In this document: piece by piece, positions 8,701 to 15,587 of the stretch
Layout: each line of letters opens with the position of its first letter
Position numbering within the stretch: position 1 is the stretch's first letter
DNA from: Afifellaceae bacterium
GTDB taxonomy: Bacteria; Pseudomonadota; Alphaproteobacteria; Rhizobiales; Afifellaceae
Assembly: GCA_028281235.1 (NCBI GenBank)
Contig: JANQKG010000032.1
Location: forward strand, 62,001 to 126,000
Length of the DNA: 64,000 bases
Reading direction: 5' to 3'
The notes under the pieces: model-generated
The model's database searches: none
Told to the model about the DNA's origin: nothing
What the model saw: the letters and a program-made list of their open reading frames with translations, nothing else
Made by a program: the position numbers and the translations under genes

Positions 8701-10623
8701 ATGGCGCTTCGAACAGCACTTAGCCTGGCAACGCTCCTTGTCTTTGGAGCTGGGGGGATTGGAAGCGGGCTGGCTGAGAATGCTGTCCCGGATTTGGTGG
8801 AGCCGCCGTTTCTTGAGGCAGCGGTGGCGTCGGGCGATTTGCCGCCTGTGGCGGATCGCGTACCGGAGCGGCCTTTCGTGGTCAGCTATGGGGGCGGGGA
8901 GAAGGAGCCCGGCCAGTACGGCGGCACATTGCGGCTGATCGGCGGCAGTGCCAAGGACACCCGGCTCATGGTGATCTACGGCTATGCGCGGCTGGTCACT
9001 TACACGCCCGACTACGAGATCGTCCCCGACATCGCCGAAAGCGTGGAGGTGGAGGACGACCGCGTCTTCACTATCCGCCTGCGGCCGGGGCACAAATGGT
9101 CCGACGGTGCCCCCTTCACGTCGGAAGATTTCCGTTTCTATTGGGAGGATATGGGCAACGACGCGGAGGTCTCACGATTCGGGCCACCGAAAGAGCTCTT
9201 GGTCGACGGTGAGCGCCCGACGGTCGAATATCCCGATGAGCTGACCGTCCGTTATAGCTGGTCAAAGCCCAATCCGTTCTTCCTTCCCGCACTCGCCGCC
9301 GCGCAGCCGGTGGAGATCTTCAGGCCGTCTCATTATCTGAAGCAGTTCCACGCCCGTCACGCCGGCCAGGAAACCGTCGACAAGATGGCGGAGGAAGAGG
9401 GTCAGCGGAACTGGGTGTCGCTGCTCTATCGTAAAGACCGGTCCTACCGGAACGACAATCTGGACTACCCGACGCTTCAGCCCTGGGTGCTGAAGACGCA
9501 GCCGCCGTCCGACCGCTACCAATTTGAGCGCAATCCGTACTACCACCGCATCGACGAGAACGGCCGTCAGCTTCCCTATATCGACGCCGTGGCGATGGCG
9601 ATTGCCAGTTCAGACCTGATCCCCGCCAAGGTGGCGAGCGGTGAATCGGACCTGCAGGGACGCTATCTGGCGTTCTCCAACTTCACCTTCCTGAAGGAGG
9701 CGGAGGAACGCAGCGGCTACAAGGTGCGCCGCTGGCTGGCGACCAAGGGTGCGCGCATGGCGCTCTATCCCAATTTGAACGTCGCCGATGAAACGTTCAG
9801 GAACCTGTTCCGGGAGGCCGATTTCCGGCGCGCGCTGTCGGTGGCCATCGACCGCGACGATATCAACAACACCATCTTCTATGGCGTCGCAAGCCCATCC
9901 AACAACACGGTTCTGGCGGAGTCGCCGCTCTTCCGCGACGAGTACCGCATGCGGTGGACGGAGTTCGATCCGGAATTGGCGGACGAGCTGCTCGACGGCC
10001 TGGGGCTGACGGAGCGCAACGACCAAGGCGTTCGCTTGTTGCCGAACGGAGAGCCGCTGCAGATCGTCGTGGAGACCGCCGGTGAATCGACCGAGCAGAT
10101 CGACGTCTTGCAGCTCGTCAAGGAGCACTGGGCGGATATCGGCGTGTCGCTGTTCATCAAGCCCTCGCAGCGCGAGGTCTTCTACAACCGCATCGCCGCA
10201 GGCGAGACGCAGGTCGCCGTATGGGTGGGCCTTGAGAACGCGCTGCTCAGGGCCTCGATGAGCCCGGCGGAATTCGCCCCGCAGACGCCGGATCAGTTCC
10301 AATGGCCGGCCTGGGGATTGTGGGCGCAGACCAGCGGGCAGATGGGCGAAGAGCCCGACCTCGGAGCCGTCGTCAAGCTGATGGCGCTGAACGACAAGTG
10401 GAGCGAGGCCGCCACACCCGAAGCGCGCGAAGCGGCCTGGCACGAAGTGCTGGAGCTTTGGACCGATCAGGTCTTCACGATCGGCATCGTCTCCGGCGTG
10501 GAGCAGCTTGTCGTGGTCAGCGACCGATTGCGCAACGTGCCGGAGCGCGGCACCTACAATTACAATCCCGGCGCCTATTTCGGTATGTATAGACCCGAGA
10601 CGTTCTGGCTCGCTGGACAATAG
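8701..10623 (+). CDS. ABC transporter substrate-binding protein, family 5 (peptide/oligosaccharide)
   Basis: A 640-residue periplasmic binding protein. An N-terminal signal peptide (MALRTALSLATLLVFGAGG...) ends near GLAENA. Family-5 features follow: YGGTLRLIG, the lid strand VFTIRLRPGHKWSDGAPFTSEDF, and FRRALSVAIDRDDINN. At 640 residues it is longer than OppA (about 535) and nearer the size of rhizobial family-5 proteins that bind sugars or opines, so an oligosaccharide ligand is possible. The ATG at 8701 was chosen because AGAAAGG precedes it and the signal peptide begins there. It heads an operon with two permeases; the ATPase is encoded at 18514-20442. Confidence 0.92.
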   Translation: MALRTALSLATLLVFGAGGIGSGLAENAVPDLVEPPFLEAAVASGDLPPVADRVPERPFVVSYGGGEKEPGQYGGTLRLIGGSAKDTRLMVIYGYARLVTYTPDYEIVPDIAESVEVEDDRVFTIRLRPGHKWSDGAPFTSEDFRFYWEDMGNDAEVSRFGPPKELLVDGERPTVEYPDELTVRYSWSKPNPFFLPALAAAQPVEIFRPSHYLKQFHARHAGQETVDKMAEEEGQRNWVSLLYRKDRSYRNDNLDYPTLQPWVLKTQPPSDRYQFERNPYYHRIDENGRQLPYIDAVAMAIASSDLIPAKVASGESDLQGRYLAFSNFTFLKEAEERSGYKVRRWLATKGARMALYPNLNVADETFRNLFREADFRRALSVAIDRDDINNTIFYGVASPSNNTVLAESPLFRDEYRMRWTEFDPELADELLDGLGLTERNDQGVRLLPNGEPLQIVVETAGESTEQIDVLQLVKEHWADIGVSLFIKPSQREVFYNRIAAGETQVAVWVGLENALLRASMSPAEFAPQTPDQFQWPAWGLWAQTSGQMGEEPDLGAVVKLMALNDKWSEAATPEAREAAWHEVLELWTDQVFTIGIVSGVEQLVVVSDRLRNVPERGTYNYNPGAYFGMYRPETFWLAGQ

Positions 10624-10636
10624 GCGGGTCTGACCG

Positions 10637-11635
10637 GTGCTCAGCTTTCTGGTTCGCCGCCTGATCACGATGGTGTGGACGCTGCTGGGCATCAGCGTCC
10701 TGGTCTTCGTCATCATCCAGCTGCCGCCGGGCGATTATCTGACCACCTATATCGCCGAGATCCAGGCCTCCGGCGAGCGCGTCGCGGAAGAGAAGATCGC
10801 CTTCCTGCGCGAGCAATACGGCCTCGACCGGCCGATGTGGCAGCAATATCTCGTGTGGGTCACCGGCCTGCTGCAGGGCGATCTCGGCTTTTCCTTTGAG
10901 TACAACCAGCCCGTCGCCGACGTGATCGGCGACCGCATGTTCCTGACGCTGGTGCTGAACTTCTTCACGGTGCTCTTCATCTACGTCGTGTCGTTTCCCA
11001 TCGGCGTCTACGCCGCGACGCATCAGTATAGCGCCGGCGACCACACGCTCTCCTTCATCGGCTTCATCGGCCTGGCAACACCGAACTTTCTGCTCGCGCT
11101 GATCCTGCTCTATCTCGCCAATGTCTGGTTCGGCACCTCCATCGGCGGGCTGATGGACCCCGAATATATCGACCAGCCATGGAGCGTCGGTAAGGCGCTT
11201 TCGGTACTGGAGCATATGTGGATACCGGTGATCGTCATCGGAACGTCCGGCACCGCGGGAATGATCCGCCGGCTCCGCGCCAATCTGCTCGACGAACTGC
11301 AGAAGCAATATGTCACCACCGCCCGCGCCAAGGGTGCGCCGGAGGGGCGTGTGCTCAGGCGCTATCCGCTTCGCATGGCACTGAACCCCTTCATCGCCGA
11401 TATCGGCAGTCTGCTTCCGCAGATCGTGTCCGGCTCCGTGATCGTTTCCGCCGTGATGTCGTTGCCCACGACCGGCCCGATGCTTCTGTCGTCGCTGCAA
11501 AGCCAGGACATGTATCTCGCCGGCTCGTTCCTGATGTTCCTTGCGGTTCTGACGGTCGTCGGGATGTTGGTCTCCGACATTCTGCTTGCGGTGCTTGATC
11601 CGCGCATCAGGCTGGCCGGGGGAGGAGCCCGGTGA
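10637..11635 (+). CDS. ABC transporter permease, OppB/DppB type
   Basis: A 332-residue inner-membrane permease. It has the N-terminal helix typical of the B-type subunit (FLVRRLITMVWTLLGISVLVF) followed by five more helices. The cytoplasmic EAA loop TARAKGAPEGRVLRRYPLR contacts the ATPase. GTG start 13 bp after the binding-protein gene; the end overlaps the next permease by 4 nt (GTGA). It pairs with the following OppC-type subunit to form the channel. Confidence 0.93.
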   Translation: MLSFLVRRLITMVWTLLGISVLVFVIIQLPPGDYLTTYIAEIQASGERVAEEKIAFLREQYGLDRPMWQQYLVWVTGLLQGDLGFSFEYNQPVADVIGDRMFLTLVLNFFTVLFIYVVSFPIGVYAATHQYSAGDHTLSFIGFIGLATPNFLLALILLYLANVWFGTSIGGLMDPEYIDQPWSVGKALSVLEHMWIPVIVIGTSGTAGMIRRLRANLLDELQKQYVTTARAKGAPEGRVLRRYPLRMALNPFIADIGSLLPQIVSGSVIVSAVMSLPTTGPMLLSSLQSQDMYLAGSFLMFLAVLTVVGMLVSDILLAVLDPRIRLAGGGAR

Positions 11636-12801
11636 GCGACAAGCTGGGCGTCAAGCTGGACCATTACGTCTCGCAGGAGACATTCGACCCCGAAGCCACC
11701 ATGGCGGCTGGGTCGGCGCCGTCCGAAAAGTATCTCAAGGCGTCGCAGACCCAGATCATCTGGTGGCGTTTCCTGCGCCATCGTCTGGCGGTCGTCTCGC
11801 TGGTCGTGCTCGGACTTTGCTACTTCTCGGTGCTCATCTCCGAGATCATCGCGCCTTACGGCTTGCTCACACGCTCCTCGTCCCACGTATACGCGCCCCC
11901 GCAGCGGGTGCACGTCATCCACGAAGGTCGCTTCATCGGTCCCTTTGTCTATCCGCTCGACTTTGAGCTCAACATGGAGACGCTGAAGCGGGAATACACG
12001 CCCGACACCTCCGATCCGCAGCGCATTCGCTTCTTCTGCTTCGGTGAGGAGTATGATTTCTGGGGCCTGTTTGACGCCAGCTTCCACCTGATGTGCCCGC
12101 CGAAAGACGGCACGCTGTTCCTGCTCGGCACCGACAAGCTGGGCCGCGACATGTTCTCGCGACTGATCTACGGCGCGCGAATATCGCTCACCATCGGCCT
12201 GATCGGGGTGACGCTGAGCTATGTCATCGGCATCATCGTGGGCGGCATTGCCGGCTATTTCGGTGGGATCTTCGATTCCATCGTGCAACGCATCACCGAG
12301 GTCCTGCGCTCCATTCCAGAGCTGCCGTTATGGATGGCGCTGTCCGCGGCGCTGCCGGTCACGTGGGACCCGCGCCTGATCTATCTCGGCATTACCGTCA
12401 TTCTGGCGCTGCTCGACTGGCCGTCGATTGCGCGCGCGGTGCGTTCAAAGCTCTTCGCCCTGCGCGAGGAGGATTATGTCGCGGCGGCGGAGATGATGGG
12501 CGCCAAACCCTCGCGCATCATCGCCAAGCACCTCCTGCCGAACTTCACGTCGCATCTGATCGCCTCCGCCTCGCTCACCATCCCGTCCATGATTCTGGCG
12601 GAGACAGCGCTCTCCTTCCTCGGCCTGGGCCTGAGGCCGCCGATCACCTCCTGGGGCGTGCTCCTTAATGAAGCGCAGAACATTGAGGCCGTGGCGCTTT
12701 ATCCGTGGCTGATGGCGCCGATGGTGCCGGTGATGGTGATCGTGCTCGCCTTCTCGTTCCTCGGCGATGGCTTGCGCGACGCTATCGATCCGCATGACTA
12801 A
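11632..12801 (+). CDS. ABC transporter permease, OppC/DppC type
   Basis: A 389-residue inner-membrane permease, longer than typical OppC (about 300). After the first helix (residues ~50-70) there is an ~90-residue periplasmic segment with a CFGEEYDFWG region before the conserved LLGTDKLGRDMFSRLIYGARISL. The EAA loop is YVAAAEMMGAKPSRIIAKH. The extended first periplasmic loop is shared with transporters that use the longer family-5 binding proteins. It is the last gene of the three-gene unit; the next gene lies on the opposite strand 8 bp away, so transcription converges here. Confidence 0.92.
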   Translation: MSDKLGVKLDHYVSQETFDPEATMAAGSAPSEKYLKASQTQIIWWRFLRHRLAVVSLVVLGLCYFSVLISEIIAPYGLLTRSSSHVYAPPQRVHVIHEGRFIGPFVYPLDFELNMETLKREYTPDTSDPQRIRFFCFGEEYDFWGLFDASFHLMCPPKDGTLFLLGTDKLGRDMFSRLIYGARISLTIGLIGVTLSYVIGIIVGGIAGYFGGIFDSIVQRITEVLRSIPELPLWMALSAALPVTWDPRLIYLGITVILALLDWPSIARAVRSKLFALREEDYVAAAEMMGAKPSRIIAKHLLPNFTSHLIASASLTIPSMILAETALSFLGLGLRPPITSWGVLLNEAQNIEAVALYPWLMAPMVPVMVIVLAFSFLGDGLRDAIDPHD

Positions 12802-12808
12802 CCAGGCG

Positions 12809-13651
12809 TTACGCTTTTATCAGCCACAGGCTCGCCTCCTTCGCGCCGGCCTTGAGCTCAAGCTCGCCGGCGAGGCTGGCTGCGACCGCTTCGCCCATGC
12901 GCGTCGCCGCGTAATGGCTTGACCACAGAAGCCGATAGCCGCCGCCTTGGATAAGGCCGGCGACGCCGAGCTGCTCGTTATAGCCACGCCATTCCCACTC
13001 CACCGGATAATCGTCGGGCAGGAAGACGTCGTGGATATGCACCATGACGCCCGCCGGCAGGCGTGGCAGCACATGGTTGAAGAGGAGGTCCACATCCGTG
13101 CCCGGCATCAGGATGTGGCTTGAATCGATAAACAGAATGTCGCCGCTGGCGAGCGTGTCGAACGACTGAAGCCCGGCATGCTGCACCGTAGCGCGGATGA
13201 GGGCCGCACCCGTGCCCTCAATATCGGCGCGCGGTGCCGGATCGATTGAGGTGACGTGAGTCGAAAGCCCGCCGTCGCGAATGGCACGGATAAGGAAACG
13301 CGTGGAATGGCCGGAGCCAACTTCCACGATGCGGGCGGGCTTTGCCTCGCGCACAAACACGTAGGCTGCCGCACCGTCAAGGCGCGGAAACCAATCCTGG
13401 TTCCAGCGCGGCTCCGGCGCCGGCGCCCCGCCGATGCGGTGGAGGTCGTCGGCATAGGACGCCATGGCGTCAAGGAATGCCGTGAAGGTCGGCTCTGCCG
13501 CGGCAAAGAGCGGCTCAAGCGCGCCATACGACATGCGCTCGGCGCGCGCTGGGACCTGATCGGCATAGCGGTAGGGGATGAAGAAGCCGCGCTTCTTTAG
13601 GCCGAGCAAGGTGGAAAGTCCAAGCGTCAGGCGACGCGTATGGCCGCGCAT
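12809..13651 (-). CDS. Class I SAM-dependent methyltransferase (Methyltransf_24 type)
   Basis: A 280-residue protein with motif I RIVEVGSGHSTRFLIRA, an acidic strand HVTSIDPAPR and the motif DILFIDSSH. This matches methyltransferase family 24 and cephalosporin-hydroxylase-like enzymes, often found in surface polysaccharide loci. HIHDVFLPDDYP and the WSSHY segment follow. No partner or substrate can be named. It lies 70 bp downstream of the cyclase gene on the same strand and may be the distal gene of the cyclase/CNB/pseudo-ABC operon. Confidence 0.78.
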   Translation of the reverse strand: MRGHTRRLTLGLSTLLGLKKRGFFIPYRYADQVPARAERMSYGALEPLFAAAEPTFTAFLDAMASYADDLHRIGGAPAPEPRWNQDWFPRLDGAAAYVFVREAKPARIVEVGSGHSTRFLIRAIRDGGLSTHVTSIDPAPRADIEGTGAALIRATVQHAGLQSFDTLASGDILFIDSSHILMPGTDVDLLFNHVLPRLPAGVMVHIHDVFLPDDYPVEWEWRGYNEQLGVAGLIQGGGYRLLWSSHYAATRMGEAVAASLAGELELKAGAKEASLWLIKA

Positions 13652-13721
13652 CAGCGACCCTTCCCAGGCGTAGTCAGTACGGCGCAGCGGGCGTCATGGC
13701 GGATGGAGCAGCACACGGGGC

Positions 13722-14945
13722 TCACGCGGCCTCGCGCGCCTTTTCCTCAAGGTAGCCGAAAATCTCTTGCTCCGCGCCGACGCCTTCCAAAGGATGCATG
13801 CCCATGGAGCGCCAGCGGGACGGCTCGATCGCCGCCACTTCCTTGGTCGCAAGCACGCGGGCCCCGAGCGCCTTGGTCAGCTTCTCAATCCGTGCCACCT
13901 CAATCACCGTTGGTCCGATCGCCGAGAAGGAGAGCCGTTCGGGCACGCCGATATTGCCGTACATGACCTCGCCGAAATTAAGCCCAATGCCGTAATTGAA
14001 CGTCGCCAAGCCGGCTGCCTTCCGCTCGTCCATGATCCGGTCGGCGGCGTTGAGCGAGGCCTGCAGTGCGCCCATAACACGGCGTGTAACTTCCGCGCGC
14101 TCATTGTCATCGTCAATCGGGAAGATGCCCAGAACCGCATCGCCGATGAACTCAAGCACTTCGCCGCCGGTATCGATGACCGGGCGCGCCGCGCACTCGA
14201 AATAGACGTTGAGCAGCTCCAGAAAGTCGTCCGGCGACATCGTCTCCGCCAGATGCGTGGAGCGCCTGAGGTCGGAGAACCACACAAGCGCGCGGATGCG
14301 GTCGCCGTCGCCGAGCCGGATGGCGCCCCGGAAGACCTTCCGCCCCGTCAGCTTGCCGAGATAGGCCTCCGTGATGTTGCGCGCTACGCGGTCCTGCAGC
14401 ACCGTCTTTGTCGCTATCGCCAGGCGCTGCTGGATACGCTGTAGCCCAGCCAGATCTTCCTCCGAGAAGCCGTTCGGTTGGTCGCTTGCCCACGACACCA
14501 GGATGCCGCGGCGGGCTTGGGACTCATGCTGCGTGCTTCCGAAGAGCGCGGTCGCCATCAGGATGTAATCGGTGTAGCCCTCCTCGGCGAACTCATCGAG
14601 GATCGGGAAGTCGAGCATCTTGTTGGGTCCGGTCAGACGCCGCCGCATCACCGAGATGTTGTTTTCGATAAGTGCCTGCATCGGGCTGGTCTGCCAAGCA
14701 TCCGAGACGACATCCTGATGCTCGAACTGGCTGAGCTGGGCCGGCTGGCCACGCCGCCAGATCACGTTCTCCGCCTGGAAGAGCGGGTGCAGCGTCGGCC
14801 ACATCATCGATCCGCGGCCAATCGGCACGCCGATGGCGGAGAGCCGCAGGCAGAGCCCCTCGAAGAGCTCCACGATATCGGGCTCTCCGAGCGCTTGCTC
14901 GATAAGCCAGTCACGCACTTGCTGAAAGAGGCTGGGTTCGGCCAT
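13722..14945 (-). CDS. Class III adenylate/guanylate cyclase-type protein with altered active site
   Basis: A 407-residue soluble protein. Residues ~1-190 resemble a GAF-like sensory region (MMWPTLHPLF, GILVSWASDQPNGFSEEDLAGL). Residues ~205-400 are a class III nucleotidyl cyclase domain. Both metal-binding aspartates are present: Asp225 in VWFSDLRRST and Asp269 in EFIGDAVLGIF. The residue that is Lys in adenylate cyclases is Glu265, the Asp/Thr specificity position is Ser339 (RLSFSAIG), and the transition-state Asn is Ile348 (GPTVIEVARIE), while Arg352 is kept. It may therefore be a guanylate-type or weakly active cyclase, or a pseudoenzyme. It follows the CNB and pseudo-ABC genes on the same strand. 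Confidence 0.85.
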   Translation of the reverse strand: MAEPSLFQQVRDWLIEQALGEPDIVELFEGLCLRLSAIGVPIGRGSMMWPTLHPLFQAENVIWRRGQPAQLSQFEHQDVVSDAWQTSPMQALIENNISVMRRRLTGPNKMLDFPILDEFAEEGYTDYILMATALFGSTQHESQARRGILVSWASDQPNGFSEEDLAGLQRIQQRLAIATKTVLQDRVARNITEAYLGKLTGRKVFRGAIRLGDGDRIRALVWFSDLRRSTHLAETMSPDDFLELLNVYFECAARPVIDTGGEVLEFIGDAVLGIFPIDDDNERAEVTRRVMGALQASLNAADRIMDERKAAGLATFNYGIGLNFGEVMYGNIGVPERLSFSAIGPTVIEVARIEKLTKALGARVLATKEVAAIEPSRWRSMGMHPLEGVGAEQEIFGYLEEKAREAA

Positions 14946-15080
14946 GGCTACGTGCTCAGATTGTGTGCCCCGTCAAATTGTGCGCGCAGGATGCGCGTTC
15001 AACCCCCTGGGTTCAGCTTCCGGCCTTGCCGGGCGAGGGGGCTTGCCGGGCGAGCCACTCACACCCCGTGCCCCTCACGT

Positions 15081-15539
15081 TCAGGCGGACTGACGCTGCT
15101 GCGCCTCGATGAGGTCAGCGGTCGTGCGCGTCAGGCGCTCTGCTAGAAGGCGCGTCATCTCCACCGCCATCTCCGGGAATTGCTTCATCAGCTGGAAGAA
15201 CGGTTCCTTGCGGATACGCAAGGCCGTCAGCTCACCCTTCGCAGTGACCGTCGCGGTGCGCGGCGTGTCGCACAAAATGGCAATTTCGCCGAAGAAATCG
15301 CCGTCATGCAGCTCAGCCACGGTGATGTCGCCGGTATCCGCCGGCACCGAGACGTCGGCGTCGCCTTCGATGATGACATAGGCCGCATCGCCGATGTCGT
15401 CCTTGCGCACGAGCACCTGGCCCGGCTCGTAGGTCACGACATCGGAGGTGTAGGCCAATAGCTTCAGCTTGCCCGGCTCGATCCCCGCGAACAGGGGAAC
15501 CCGGCGAAGGAGTTCGACTTCGTTGCTCAGCAGACTCAC
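15081..15539 (-). CDS. Stand-alone cyclic nucleotide-binding domain protein
   Basis: A 152-residue protein that is almost entirely one CNB (CAP-like) beta-barrel. It shows VPLFAGIEPGKLKLLA, the barrel strand DAAYVIIEGDADV and the phosphate-binding cassette FGEIAILCDTPRTATVTA, with the Glu and Arg that bind cyclic nucleotide. No DNA-binding helix-turn-helix or kinase domain follows, only a C-terminal helix (EMTRLLAERLTRTTADLIEAQ). It lies 48 bp downstream of the pseudo-ABC gene and 135 bp upstream of the cyclase gene, so it is probably the receiver of the nucleotide made by a nearby cyclase, acting on a protein partner (inference). Confidence 0.88.
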   Translation of the reverse strand: MSLLSNEVELLRRVPLFAGIEPGKLKLLAYTSDVVTYEPGQVLVRKDDIGDAAYVIIEGDADVSVPADTGDITVAELHDGDFFGEIAILCDTPRTATVTAKGELTALRIRKEPFFQLMKQFPEMAVEMTRLLAERLTRTTADLIEAQQRQSA

Positions 15540-15587
15540 GTGACCTGACCCCCATTCGGCTGGCCGGCGATCATCGGACGCGTTGTC

